Source: Pilosibacter fragilis (GTDB lineage Bacteria > Bacillota > Clostridia > Lachnospirales > Lachnospiraceae). Taken from it: a stretch of DNA of 64,000 nucleotides. Made by a program: the position numbers and the translations under genes. Within the stretch, counting starts at the first letter, position 1. Every line of letters begins with the position of its first letter. Positions 42,404-51,450 of this stretch are shown in pieces. The stretch is from NCBI RefSeq assembly GCF_032490495.1, contig NZ_JAVYJB010000003.1, forward strand, positions 62,001 through 126,000. Reading direction: 5' to 3'. Under the pieces are notes generated by a model. It was not told the DNA's origin. It ran no database searches and saw nothing but the letters and a program-made list of their open reading frames with translations.

Positions 42404-43244
42404 TATCGCTTCTTTTATCCTGCGCAGGCACCGGGCTGTGATCCCGGCAGCGGATCTTGCGGTCTCCCCGGCCCAGTGCCGGTATCTGGAGCAGGAGCGG
42501 CGGATCCGGAGGCAGATCTTCATCTGCAGGATCTTATTTCTGGTCCTGTTTCTTTTTTCCTGGGAGATCAGCGCCCGGATCGGGATCCTGAACGATTTTA
42601 TTTTCAGTTCCCCGTCCCGGGTGCTCTTCTGTTTTCTTTCCATGGCGGCAGACCGGACGATCTTTTACCACACGGGAGTCACGGTTTTGGAGACGCTTTT
42701 GAGCTTTTTTCTTGTGACATGGATCGGGATCTTCGGCGCGGTGGCGCTCTGGTCCAGCAGGCGGCTGGCAAAGATTCTGGAACCGTACCTTGTCATATTG
42801 AACAGTCTGCCGAAGTCCGCTCTCGCGCCGCTGCTCATCGTATGGCTGGGCAACAACATGAAGACGATCATCACGGCGGCGGTCTCTGTGGCGGTATTTG
42901 GCTCGATCTTAACGCTCTACAACGGCTTTCTCTCCATGGATCCTGACCAGATCCGTCTGATCTACACGCTGGGAGGAAAACAGAAGGATGTCCTCACAAA
43001 GGTCCTGCTGCCCGGCTCTGTTCCACTTATCATCAGCAACATGAAGGTCAACATCGGTCTCTGCCTCGTCGGCGTCATCATCGGCGAGTTTCTCTCCGCC
43101 CAGGCAGGCCTTGGCTTCCTCATCATCTACGGCAGCCAGGTCTTTAAGCTGGATCTCGTGATCATGTCCATCGTGATCCTCTGTATTCTGTCCGCAATCC
43201 TGTATCAGGCGGTGGCAGTGCTGGAACGGAGGTGTAGGCAGTAG
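42390..43244 (+). CDS. ABC transporter permease (SsuC/TauC-like)
   Basis: A 284-residue permease with six helices (FICRILFLVLFLFSWEISARIGI, TVLETLLSFFLVTWIGIFG) and the EAA loop region GKQKDVLTKVLLPGSVPLIISNMKVNI. The last part (LGFLIIYGSQVFKLDLVIMSIVILCILSAILYQAVA) is typical of the family. GGAGG lies before the ATG at 42390, within the end of the ATPase gene. Confidence 0.88.
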   Translation: MRFHSIASFILRRHRAVIPAADLAVSPAQCRYLEQERRIRRQIFICRILFLVLFLFSWEISARIGILNDFIFSSPSRVLFCFLSMAADRTIFYHTGVTVLETLLSFFLVTWIGIFGAVALWSSRRLAKILEPYLVILNSLPKSALAPLLIVWLGNNMKTIITAAVSVAVFGSILTLYNGFLSMDPDQIRLIYTLGGKQKDVLTKVLLPGSVPLIISNMKVNIGLCLVGVIIGEFLSAQAGLGFLIIYGSQVFKLDLVIMSIVILCILSAILYQAVAVLERRCRQ

Positions 43245-43385
43245 AATCCCATCCACAGCTTCTGGTATCGGTAGGTTTTTCGGATGTATGACAATCCGTT
43301 AATCCATAAAATCTTTCTAAACAAATTTTTTTACCAACATCATGCACCGCTCTCATCAGTGACTGGAAGAAATAGTCTCACAAAC

Positions 43386-43446
43386 AAAAATCCCCAGAAA
43401 ACACCGCCCATATAATGGAGCATGTCTTCTGGGGAATATTTTTTGA
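43386..43446. terminator. Bidirectional terminator
   Basis: AAAAATCCCCAGAA and TTCTGGGGAATATTTTTT arms with a 27-base loop, between the permease and the convergent yitT-like gene. Confidence 0.85.
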
Positions 43447-43453
43447 TTTTAAG

Positions 43454-44353
43454 CTAGTCCAAGGACTCTCTGTAGAATCCGCCGTAGAAGTCTTCTGTTT
43501 TGAATACGTTTATGATCACGTTTTCATCTACTTCCTGGATCAGCTGGACGATATCGTTGATCTCATAGGAAGAAATTACGGTGTGGAGCAGGTACATTTT
43601 TTTGTGGCTATAGCCGCCGATGGCGTCCACGCAGGAAATACCGTGGTGATACTTGCTGACATACGCCTTCATGACCTCTTCCGCTTTCTCCGTGGTGATC
43701 TGTAAGGTCACGCGGTCATAGCGGTGATGGAAGGTGGAGATCATCTTTGTGGAGATGAACTGGAACAGGATGGAATATCCTGCATACTCCCAACCGAACA
43801 TGTGTCCAAAAATTACAAGGATACACACATTTCCCATGAACACATAGTTCCAAATGGACTTTCCGGTCTTATTGGAAACATAGAGGGCAATAAAGTCGGT
43901 ACCACCTGTGGATGCGTTTCCTTTTAAGGAAAGGACAACGGACAGTCCGTAAAGCACACCGCCGAAGATCACATTCAGGGTCAGATTCTCAAATAGCGGA
44001 GTATAGTGGCAGACTTTTAAGAAAAAGCTTGCAAAAAATACCTGCAGCAGCGAAAACACCGTGAATTTCACGTTGATGCTGCGGCAGCACATCAGGGCAA
44101 CAGGCAGGTTTAAAACAACGAGTGCCAAAGATGTCGAGACGGTAAATCCATACAGTTCAGCGATTCGGTCGATCAAAATCGCAAGTCCCGTAAATCCGCT
44201 GGACAGAAGGCCTGCCGGACGAATAAAGGCCAGAATTACATAAGACTGCAGAAGGGCAGATGCCAGAACTGCCACGAAGGAAATCGCACAGCGGACAACA
44301 AAATTTTTCCGTATTTCACGTACCTTTTTGGTAACATCATTCCAGGAACTCAT
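43454..44353 (-). CDS. YitT-family membrane protein (DUF161 + DUF2179)
   Basis: A 299-residue protein with about five helices in the first 200 residues (FVAVLASALLQSYVILAFIRPAG, LLSSGFTGLAILIDRIAELYG, GGVLYGLSVVLSLKGNASTGGTDFIALYVS) and a cytoplasmic DUF2179 domain (RYDRVTLQITTEKAEEVMKA, KMYLLHTVISSYEINDIVQLI). Role unknown; uptake or efflux functions are proposed for some members. AAAGGAG precedes the ATG. Confidence 0.88.
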   Translation of the reverse strand: MSSWNDVTKKVREIRKNFVVRCAISFVAVLASALLQSYVILAFIRPAGLLSSGFTGLAILIDRIAELYGFTVSTSLALVVLNLPVALMCCRSINVKFTVFSLLQVFFASFFLKVCHYTPLFENLTLNVIFGGVLYGLSVVLSLKGNASTGGTDFIALYVSNKTGKSIWNYVFMGNVCILVIFGHMFGWEYAGYSILFQFISTKMISTFHHRYDRVTLQITTEKAEEVMKAYVSKYHHGISCVDAIGGYSHKKMYLLHTVISSYEINDIVQLIQEVDENVIINVFKTEDFYGGFYRESLD

Positions 44354-44545
44354 AAGTGGGGTACTCCTTTTTCATACTCTTGGTGCTGCGATCCGGTATT
44401 GTTGTATTTGATAAATCAAATGGTGTATTTTCCCGAATCGGTCCATCGTTTTCAGATTCTTTGCCGTTTTGTATGGGGTATTAGAAAAACGACCTTCCTA
44501 ACTTTATCATGATTTTTTTGATTGTCAATCGGTCTCTTGAAAAAC

Positions 44546-44577
44546 GAGAAAAAAACAACCGGAGGAGAACTCCGGCT
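44546..44577 (-). terminator. Terminator after the DUF3870 gene
   Basis: CCGGAG and CTCCGG arms, then TTGTTTTTTT on the minus strand. Confidence 0.8.
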
Positions 44578-44622
44578 TAATAATGTTAAAAATTCTATTC
44601 TCTTGTTTCCGCATCTGTACAA

Positions 44623-44955
44623 TTATTTTCCGCGGTTTTCCCCGATCGCCGTGAGGTACCGGTTGCACGCATCCTTCATGCACGCGATCAATGGCTTCTG
44701 CGTCAAAGCAAAATAGCGCTCCCTGATCTCCTTCTCGATCAGCGGAACGTCTGTCCTCAGGCTCTTCCCCACAAACATGGATGCCACGAACTGCTTCGTC
44801 ACCTCAAGGATCGTATTGCAGTCCAGTTCCAGGATCTTCCCCGTATCCCGCTCCACGATCAGACTGATATAAAATTCCCCGTGGAGATTGTAGATCGCAT
44901 CCTCTTTGCTCGGCTTTGCCTGGCCGACCACAAGGATCGTGTTTTTGTTTTCCAT
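44623..44955 (-). CDS. DUF3870-family protein
   Basis: A 110-residue cytosolic protein (TILVVGQAKPSKEDAIYN, FYISLIVERDTGKILELDCNTI, VPLIEKEIRERYFALTQKPLI). The pattern fits DUF3870, small proteins often found beside amidohydrolase or transporter genes. AAGGGG lies before the ATG. Function unknown. Confidence 0.75.
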   Translation of the reverse strand: MENKNTILVVGQAKPSKEDAIYNLHGEFYISLIVERDTGKILELDCNTILEVTKQFVASMFVGKSLRTDVPLIEKEIRERYFALTQKPLIACMKDACNRYLTAIGENRGK

Positions 44956-45131
44956 ATAATATACCCCTTTTTGTTCCCCGATATAAGAAATTGCTCATAG
45001 TGACCGACCTGCCCGCTCACGCAGACGAAACCTTTGCTGACAGCGCAAGAAAAACAAATGTCATCTGCGGTGCCGCTTGTTTTACTTTTGCGCCCGTTAC
45101 ATAGTATATCACAAAATATATTCGTTTTCCA

Positions 45132-45160
45132 TTGACTTTTCTATGCATTTCCACTAGACT
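45132..45160 (+). promoter_or_regulatory. Promoter of the D-glutamate cyclase-like gene
   Basis: TTGACT (45132-45137), 17-base spacer, TAGACT (45155-45160). The transcript would have a leader of about 200 bases before the ATG at 45367. Confidence 0.55.
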
Positions 45161-45366
45161 AGAGACAACGAAAACAGATTCTTTTATTTATCGGGACTCC
45201 TGCCCGGATGTTCCCTCCGTAAATAAGAGCCATGAATCTTCCAACAGGGGATCAGTGGCTTTTTTTGTTGCCTGAAATCCGAAAAACGATCCATATCGGC
45301 TTTTTCATACACACAGCAGTGAAAAAAGTTTTCCCCCTCATCAAACATATTTGGAGGATAAATACC

Positions 45367-46257
45367 ATGACATTTTTTAAAGATCTGGATACCATTATGA
45401 AACAGGATTTCGGAAACCGTGGGCTCTTAAAAGCACTCCCGGACAATCCGATCCAGGAAACCTTAAACACGCTCGCGGACGCCCGCCGTGTCATTCTCTT
45501 AACCGGCTTTCCGGTCCGACTCAGCGACGGCTCTTTTGTTGGTGAAACCGACGGCCCCTTAGGCACCGCTGATATTGCAGCAGCCCTGACCGCTCTCGGC
45601 GCCTCCGTCCTCGTGATCACCGATGAGCCCGCCTTTTCCATTGTAAGCGACGTTGTCTGCTACCGCGCTCCAAAAGCAAAACTCATGATGCTCCCTAAAA
45701 CAGACACCGGCGACTTCATCCGAAATTGCATCAAAACCTTCGCCCCAACTCACCTCATCTCCTTAGAACGCCCTGGTAAAGCCGCCAACGGCCACTACCA
45801 CAGCATGCGCGGCGAAGTCCTCGATGACATGATCACTGACTCCGCCCTCTTTCTCTCCGAAGCAAAAAAATCCGGAGCCACCACCATCTCCATCGGCGAC
45901 GGCGGCAACGAGATGGGCATGGGCACCTACCGCGACGTAATCGAACATTTCGTTCCCTTCGGTGGAACGATCTGCACCGCTGAATCCGCCGACATCACCC
46001 TCGCCAGCGGCGTCTCCAACTGGTGGGGAATTGGTATCGCCGCCCTCTGCTCCCTCTTCGCTGAAAAAAATCTCCTCCCGACCCGCGAGGAAGAGACCGA
46101 GTCTCTCCGCCTCGCCGTAGCCGCCGGCAGCGTAGACGGTTGCACCAAAAAGAACGAAATGACCGTCGACCGCCTGGATCTCGAGACGCATCTCGGAATC
46201 CTGGATTCTGTTAACGACATCTTAAAGAAAGAACTGGACATATGTGCAATTGCATAA
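45367..46257 (+). CDS. D-glutamate cyclase-like protein (DUF4392)
   Basis: A 296-residue protein matching the DUF4392/DGLUCY C-terminal domain: ILLTGFPVRLSDGSFVGETDGPLGTADIAAAL, LISLERPGKAANGHYHSMRG, TTISIGDGGNEMGMGTYRD, and SGVSNWWGIGIAALCSLF. The family includes mitochondrial D-glutamate cyclase, which forms 5-oxo-D-proline. GGAGG precedes the ATG at 45367. It faces a LysR gene downstream on the same strand. The coding strand is A/C-rich (ACC, GCC, CTC codons). Confidence 0.8.
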   Translation: MTFFKDLDTIMKQDFGNRGLLKALPDNPIQETLNTLADARRVILLTGFPVRLSDGSFVGETDGPLGTADIAAALTALGASVLVITDEPAFSIVSDVVCYRAPKAKLMMLPKTDTGDFIRNCIKTFAPTHLISLERPGKAANGHYHSMRGEVLDDMITDSALFLSEAKKSGATTISIGDGGNEMGMGTYRDVIEHFVPFGGTICTAESADITLASGVSNWWGIGIAALCSLFAEKNLLPTREEETESLRLAVAAGSVDGCTKKNEMTVDRLDLETHLGILDSVNDILKKELDICAIA

Positions 46258-46271
46258 AGTAATCTCCATAT

Positions 46272-46407
46272 CGCACAGCGCAGCGCCTGCGATCCCGCCA
46301 ATACACTCGGCTGGCCACCCTCGCGCAGCCAATCTCAGCGCTGGCCTGGGTCCGGATCCGGGTGCCCCGCAGCCACATCCCAGGCCAGCACGTACCCTTT
46401 AGCCAAT
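46272..46407 (-). repeat. Family-2 intergenic repeat, copy 2 (structured)
   Basis: On the minus strand: left box ATTGGC...GGGTACG (46391-46407), a perfect 11-bp stem GCTGGCCTGGG/CCCAGGCCAGC (46340-46350 with 46379-46389), a second smaller hairpin, then the right box (46272-46306), matching copy 1 over about 35 bases with two or three differences. GGATGTGGCTG also recurs in both copies at different places. Confidence 0.7.
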
Positions 46408-46424
46408 CCCCCGCACATTTCATA

Positions 46425-46454
46425 TTGACATCCCCCACCCCCATTCTATATAAT
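46425..46454 (+). promoter_or_regulatory. Promoter of the LysR-type gene
   Basis: TTGACA (46425-46430), 18-base spacer rich in C, TATAAT (46449-46454). It lies just after the family-2 repeat. Confidence 0.8.
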
Positions 46455-46529
46455 AGACATAAATAATACGAATACCACATATGAAAGGGGGTTATACTCC
46501 TGCGGTCCCACCCGGACGGCAGTATTTTT

Positions 46530-47426
46530 ATGGAACAGCACCTGTCACAATACAAAATCTTCTACGAAGTAGCCCGTTGCGGCAACATCTCCCGCGCCGC
46601 CAAAGAACTCTACATCAGCCAGCCTGCCATCAGCAAAGCCATCAGCAAACTTGAAGAAAGCCTCGGCATCAAACTCTTCAGCCGAAACTCCCGCGGCGTC
46701 CAACTAACAAGAGAAGGCGCGATCCTCTTCCAGCATGTGAACACCGCCTTCGACTCCATCGGCCGCGGCGAACGCGAACTGAAGCGGATCCATGATTTCC
46801 ATATCGGGAACTTGAAGATCGGTGTCAGCAACACCCTGTGCAAATACGTCCTTCTCCCCTACTTAAAAGGATTCATCGGAAAATACCCGCACGTAAACAT
46901 CGCCATCGAGAGCCAGTCCACCTACCAGACCCTCGACATGCTGGATGCCAGAAAGATCGATATCGGACTCGTGGCGGAGCCAAAAAGCAAAAAAGGCCTC
47001 CACTTCCAGCCGGTAATGGAAATCAGCGATGCATTCGTCTGTACTCCGGCCTATCTGGAAAACCTCCATCTGAGAGAAGGCAATGACACCGATATTTTTA
47101 AAACCGGAAACATCATGCTCTTAAACCGCTCCAATATGAGCCGGAAACATGTGGACGCCTACCTGGCTGACAACCAGATCGAGATCAACCAGATCCTGGA
47201 GACCACTGACATGGAACTCCTCATCGAATTCTCCCGGATCGGACTCGGAATCGGCTGCGTCATCAAAGATTTCGTCGAGGATGACCTGAAAAACGGTACA
47301 CTCATTGAGATCCCGTTAGATATCCCGATCCCGAAACGCGTCATCGGCTTCTGCTGCCATCCTCAGGATATGCCGGATACCCTGAGAGAATTCATGGAAT
47401 TCTCCCGGACATTCCACAAAGCATGA
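46530..47426 (+). CDS. LysR-family transcription regulator
   Basis: A 298-residue regulator. The winged-helix domain is at residues 1-60 (YKIFYEVARCGNISRAAKELYISQPAISKAISKLEESLGIKLFSRNSRGVQLTREG). The ligand-binding half follows. No good GGAGG precedes the ATG. It probably controls the adjacent D-glutamate cyclase-like gene, though both are on the same strand rather than divergent as is usual. Confidence 0.9.
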   Translation: MEQHLSQYKIFYEVARCGNISRAAKELYISQPAISKAISKLEESLGIKLFSRNSRGVQLTREGAILFQHVNTAFDSIGRGERELKRIHDFHIGNLKIGVSNTLCKYVLLPYLKGFIGKYPHVNIAIESQSTYQTLDMLDARKIDIGLVAEPKSKKGLHFQPVMEISDAFVCTPAYLENLHLREGNDTDIFKTGNIMLLNRSNMSRKHVDAYLADNQIEINQILETTDMELLIEFSRIGLGIGCVIKDFVEDDLKNGTLIEIPLDIPIPKRVIGFCCHPQDMPDTLREFMEFSRTFHKA

Positions 47427-47573
47427 TCTGACAATCGCGGGCATTTTTAATACCGATCTTCCCAGAATTGGCAAACAAACAATATAAGTACGAATCGCCC
47501 GCAAAAAAGAGCCGGGAACTGAATTCCGATCAATTACAAAATCCAGTTCACGGCTCTTTTTAGTTTCTCATTT

Positions 47574-47705
47574 GTAACTGTTCAGTACCTTCACAGTTAC
47601 ATGCAAAAATCCATTCCAAATCGGCTACGCCGATGGATTTTTGCCTTTTTGCCTAGGTTTTCTTACGGTCAGCGCAGCAAGTGCGTAGACCTACTGAACA
47701 TTTAC
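47574..47705 (+). repeat. Family-1 intergenic repeat, copy C
   Basis: A 132-bp copy with terminal inverted repeats (GTAACTGTTCAGTA and TACTGAACATTTAC). The middle forms a stem GCAAAAATCCAT...ATGGATTTTTGC with an inner CGGC/GCCG pair; the core hairpin follows. One base change in the core (GCGT for GCGC) keeps a G-U pair. A separate hairpin (GAGCCGGGAACTG/CAGTTCACGGCTC, 47509-47557) comes just before it. Confidence 0.8.
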
Positions 47706-47778
47706 TCTCATTTTTCTTATGTACGCTCAACCACTCCTCCAGGCGCAGTCTCCGCACGCGTTTTTACAAACCAAATCC

Positions 47779-48663
47779 CTAATTCTGGTCCTTATACCCA
47801 GTCACTTCATAAAACTTCTCAAGACTTCCATACTTAAACACCATCTTAAGCTCACTTCCGATGCTGTTCATCATCGTCTCATCCGGGATCTCGTCGCGGT
47901 GGTACCATCCCGCCTCAGAGAGCTCATCTTCCTGAAGCTTGATCTTATCCGGTCCGTCTAACTCCGCAAAAAATCCGATCATCTCCGTGTCAGAGAATGC
48001 CCATGGCTGGCTCTTATAATAGCGGATGTTCTTGACCTTCAGTCCGACCTCCTCCATGACCTCACGGTGGATCGTCTCCTCAAAGCTCTCCCCGATCTCC
48101 ACGAAACCGGCGATCAGCGCGTATCCGCGGTACGGGTTGTTGTTCACGCGGTATCTGGACATTAAAAGTCTGTCCCCGTCGGAGATTGCAACGATGACAG
48201 CCGGAGAGATCTTCGGATACTCCGTCTGTCCGCACTCCGGGCACACTAACGCACGCTCAGTCTTGCTGTTCTCCATCAGATGACCACAGCGTCCGCAGTA
48301 CTTTCTGCTCTCTTTAAAGCGATGAATCTGTGTCGCCGTGATTCCCGCGAAAGCCTGATACATCGGATGCATCTTTCTGTACGCCGCTGTCGAACAGAGT
48401 TCATAGACATCGGAATCATATCTCGGCATCTCCGTCACATAGTAATAATGATTTCCATCGATGGCGAACAGATAATACGCGCTTTCTTTCAGCAGCTCTT
48501 TGTCCTCCGGGAAATCAGAAAACTTCGGAATCTCGTGATTTTCCTCGTCCACTTTTCTTAAAAGTGTCTTACTCTTCTTTATATAAAGGACAAAGTCCTC
48601 ATCCTGCGCCTTCGGCTGTCCGTAGGTCAGGTCAAATTTATGCGGGTTGATATCCTGGATCAT
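47779..48663 (-). CDS. nudC: NADH pyrophosphatase NudC
   Basis: A 294-residue Nudix hydrolase that splits NAD(H) and may de-cap NAD-RNA. The zinc ribbon is YCGRCGHLMENSK plus VCPECGQTEYP; the Nudix box is GFVEIGESFEETIHREVMEEVGL (G-x5-E-x7-REVMEEVG), and the NudC-specific QPWAFSD follows. AAGGAG precedes the ATG at 48663. Confidence 0.93.
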   Translation of the reverse strand: MIQDINPHKFDLTYGQPKAQDEDFVLYIKKSKTLLRKVDEENHEIPKFSDFPEDKELLKESAYYLFAIDGNHYYYVTEMPRYDSDVYELCSTAAYRKMHPMYQAFAGITATQIHRFKESRKYCGRCGHLMENSKTERALVCPECGQTEYPKISPAVIVAISDGDRLLMSRYRVNNNPYRGYALIAGFVEIGESFEETIHREVMEEVGLKVKNIRYYKSQPWAFSDTEMIGFFAELDGPDKIKLQEDELSEAGWYHRDEIPDETMMNSIGSELKMVFKYGSLEKFYEVTGYKDQN

Positions 48664-48866
48664 TCCTATACTCCTTATTCGTTGACACAAGTTTCTGCCT
48701 CCCCGCAGCACCTCTCAGTTTCTGCTGCCGACCCGGCAAAACCTTAAAATTTTCACATCATTTCCATGATACGACGGGCATTCATTTTTGTCAATCCATC
48801 AAAACCTTCCGCTCTGCACAGTTCCTCAAAGAAACTCCGCCATATGTTTCCCTGTTTCGGTTGACG

Positions 48867-48958
48867 AACATGTTCATTTGCCTTATAATGCCATTCAGTG
48901 TCCCTTCACAAAGGGAGAATGTATGTTTATTTGTAACCGTGAAATTTCTTCACGGTTA
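48867..48958 (+). promoter_or_regulatory. MATE-gene promoter, palindrome and leader hairpin
   Basis: TTGACG then TATAAT with a 17-base spacer. The palindrome GAACATGTTC overlaps the -35/spacer. In the leader, TAACCGTGAA/TTCACGGTTA (48934-48943 with 48949-48958) forms a perfect ten-bp stem. A short open frame starts at 48923 behind AAAGGGAG and overlaps the MATE start in another frame. Confidence 0.65.
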
Positions 48959-48986
48959 TCTATGTTTTACGAAAGGAGTTACCCAA

Positions 48987-50351
48987 ATGGCAACAGAAAA
49001 CAAAATGGGCGTCATGCCGCTAAACCGGCTTCTGATCTCCATGTCCGTACCAATGATGATCTCGATGCTCGTCCAGGCACTCTATAACATTGTGGACAGT
49101 ATGTTCGTCGCGCAGTTAAGCGAGAATGCCCTGACCGCCGTATCCCTGGCGTTCCCGGCGCAGAACCTGATGATCGCCGTGGCGACCGGAACCGGCGTCG
49201 GTGTCAATGCTGCCCTCTCAAGAAATCTCGGCGAAAAGAACTTTGATCGCGCCAACAGGATCGCGGACCACGCGCTGTTCCTGGCGGCTATGAGCTACAT
49301 CGTATTCGCGCTCTTCGGTCTCTTCTTTGCGAGACAGTTCTTCCGTCTCCAGACCGATATCGAGGAGATTGTGGATCTCGGAACTACTTATTTGAGAGTC
49401 TGCACGATCGCTTCCTTCGGACTCTTTATGGAGATCGCATGTGAGCGTCTCTTACAGTCTACCGGAAAAACGATTTACTCCATGTACACCCAGGGACTCG
49501 GCGCCATCATCAACATCGTCCTGGACCCGATCCTGATCTTCGGTTACTTCGGAGCACCGGCTCTCGGGATCGCCGGTGCCGCAGGCGCCACTGTTTTCGG
49601 ACAGATCATCGCCTTCGGCCTCGGTTTTTACTTAAATAAGACGAAAAACCACGAGATCACGATCTCCCTCAGGAGCTTTAAGCCCAACGGTGAGATCATA
49701 CGCCACATTTACGCGGTGGGCGTTCCGTCCATCATCATGGCATCCATCGGAAGTATCATGACCTTTGGAATCAACAAGATCCTTATTGCCTTTTCTTCCA
49801 CGGCGACAGCTGTATTCGGTGTCTACTTCAAGCTCCAGAGCTTCGTGTTCATGCCGGTCTTCGGTTTAAACAACGGAACCGTTCCGATCATCGCCTACAA
49901 CTACGGTGCCGGAAAACCGGACCGAATTATGGGAACCATAAAGCTGGCCGCTGTGTACGCTACAACGATCATGCTGTGCGGCTTCGCTGTCTTCCAGCTC
50001 ATGCCGGATAAGCTTTTAATGATCTTCAGCGCCTCCGATACGATGCTCTCCATCGGCATTCCGGCACTCCGGATCATCTCCATCAGTTTCCTGTTTGCGG
50101 GCTGCTCCATCGTCTGTACTTCCCTGTTCCAGGCACTTGGACATGGAATGCTGAGTTTATGGATCTCCGTGTTCCGTCAGCTTGTCGTTCTTCTGCCGGT
50201 GGCATTTATCTTCGCAAGGATCGGTGGTCTTCACACCGTGTGGTTTGCCTTCCCGATCGCCGAAGCTTTCGCGATCATCTTCAGCGGTGTGTGCCTTGTC
50301 CATGTGTACCGTAAGGAGATCATTCCGTTGAAAGCACAGCAGGGAAAATAG
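48987..50351 (+). CDS. MATE-family efflux transporter
   Basis: A 454-residue transporter with 12 helices. Family marks: PLNRLLISMSVPMMISMLVQALYNIVDSMFVAQLSENALTAVSLAFP, GTGVGVNAALSRNLGEKNFDRA, and LQSFVFMPVFGLNNGTVPIIAYNYGA. It exports drugs or metabolites by Na+/H+ exchange. AAGGAG lies eight bases before the ATG at 48987. Confidence 0.93.
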   Translation: MATENKMGVMPLNRLLISMSVPMMISMLVQALYNIVDSMFVAQLSENALTAVSLAFPAQNLMIAVATGTGVGVNAALSRNLGEKNFDRANRIADHALFLAAMSYIVFALFGLFFARQFFRLQTDIEEIVDLGTTYLRVCTIASFGLFMEIACERLLQSTGKTIYSMYTQGLGAIINIVLDPILIFGYFGAPALGIAGAAGATVFGQIIAFGLGFYLNKTKNHEITISLRSFKPNGEIIRHIYAVGVPSIIMASIGSIMTFGINKILIAFSSTATAVFGVYFKLQSFVFMPVFGLNNGTVPIIAYNYGAGKPDRIMGTIKLAAVYATTIMLCGFAVFQLMPDKLLMIFSASDTMLSIGIPALRIISISFLFAGCSIVCTSLFQALGHGMLSLWISVFRQLVVLLPVAFIFARIGGLHTVWFAFPIAEAFAIIFSGVCLVHVYRKEIIPLKAQQGK

Positions 50352-50801
50352 TTTTTTAATTAAAGAATCGAATTTTTCAGACATGTAAGCTTACGTCCTG
50401 ACAGGTCGTTTCTCCCGGTTATTTCCGTGTATGAAACGGCTTTGCCAGACTGAAGTTTACATGCCTTTTTGTTATTACCTCTTTTCCGAAGTTCAAAATC
50501 ATTCCTCGTCTTTTCGCATTCTCCGATGATCTGCATTTCTGTCCGTCAGCATTTTCTTATAAATTTTTTTCAAAAAATATGTGATTTTAACCTTTTAGTT
50601 CAAGACAAACCGCGAATTTTATAGTATGATATAGCTACTTACAAAACAGAGGTTCTAAGTCTCATATACCGGCGACAAGGATCCGTCGTCCGTTTCCCTA
50701 TGAAAATTAATGAATACTTACATTACCCGCTGCCAGAAACATTTTTTAATGGCCGACAGCTGACATCAGTCTGCCCTGATTGGAAATTTGGAGGATGATG
50801 T
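50352..50801. other. Long intergenic region before the XRE gene
   Basis: Its first part has an imperfect ACATGTAAGCTT...AAGTTTACATG inverted repeat (about 50379-50472) followed by CTTTTTG, a likely terminator of the MATE gene. Around 50623-50632 TATAGTATGATA looks like a -10 region. The leader after it contains GGCGAC/GTCGTC pairing (50671-50692). I cannot assign a riboswitch. Confidence 0.4.
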
Positions 50802-51212
50802 ATGAAAGAATTATCGAAAACGCTGACCGGAAAAAAGATCCGGGATGAAATGTTAAAAAGAAAGATGACAGTCCGCGATCTCCAGGATGCACTGGAACTG
50901 GACAGTCCCCAGTCGATCTATAAGTGGCTTCGCGGGGAATCGCTCCCCTCTCTTCCGAATATGCTGGTCCTCGGTGAGCTGTTCAAGGTTCCGTTGGAAA
51001 GGCTTCTGGTCCATGAGGACGGAAGTGTCGCTTACCACCGTATCTTCGATGACAGCCTTCCTTACGAGATTGCCTATCTGGTCCAGGACAAAGATGACTT
51101 TTCCGCAAAAAGGCGGCATGTGGCACGGGCAGATACCTTCGCGGGAACCTGTTACTCAGGAATCTTTAATCTGCCTCAGGAGTGTCCTCACTCAAAAGCT
51201 CCTCATAACTGA
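50802..51212 (+). CDS. XRE-type helix-turn-helix protein
   Basis: A 136-residue protein with an HTH at residues 10-65 (GKKIRDEMLKRKMTVRDLQDALELDSPQSIYKWLRGESLPSLPNMLVLGELFKVPLERLL) and an unassigned, Cys-containing C-terminal part. GGAGG precedes the ATG. Its last 47 bases overlap the convergent XRE gene on the other strand. Confidence 0.82.
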   Translation: MKELSKTLTGKKIRDEMLKRKMTVRDLQDALELDSPQSIYKWLRGESLPSLPNMLVLGELFKVPLERLLVHEDGSVAYHRIFDDSLPYEIAYLVQDKDDFSAKRRHVARADTFAGTCYSGIFNLPQECPHSKAPHN

Positions 51213-51429
51213 CATTTAAGACTTTTGCGAAGTATCTCAGTTCAATATCGGTCACAAACCTCTTTCCGCTCTCAATCCTCTGGATCGCGTTCTTATCAAG
51301 GTCCAGACCGAGAAGCTGAAGCATATCCGCCAGTCGTTTCTGTGAAACATCGTTCATCCTGCTGCGAAGTTCACGGATCTTGATCCCGCAGATATTGTTC
51401 CTGCCGGATATTGACTTGTTTTTGTACAT
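51166..51429 (-). CDS. Small XRE-family regulator
   Basis: An 87-residue repressor-like protein. Start at 51429 has AAGGAGTG upstream. The HTH (IRELRSRMNDVSQKRLADML..., NAIQRIESGKRFVTDIELRYFAKVLNVSYEELL) is a standard Cro/C1 type. Two related 17-bp sites upstream (51451 and 51503) are likely operators, and the 142-residue gene starts divergently at 51629. Confidence 0.85.
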   Translation of the reverse strand: MYKNKSISGRNNICGIKIRELRSRMNDVSQKRLADMLQLLGLDLDKNAIQRIESGKRFVTDIELRYFAKVLNVSYEELLSEDTPEAD

Positions 51430-51450
51430 ATAATAACACTCCTTGTTTGG

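Noticed and set aside
48870..48880. LexA box in the MATE promoter (GAACATGTTC)
   Set aside because: Spacing between half-sites is two bases rather than four as in the Gram-positive consensus.
50640..50760. Riboswitch in the leader of the XRE gene at 50802
   Set aside because: Some pairing is visible but none of the classes I know fits its conserved bases.
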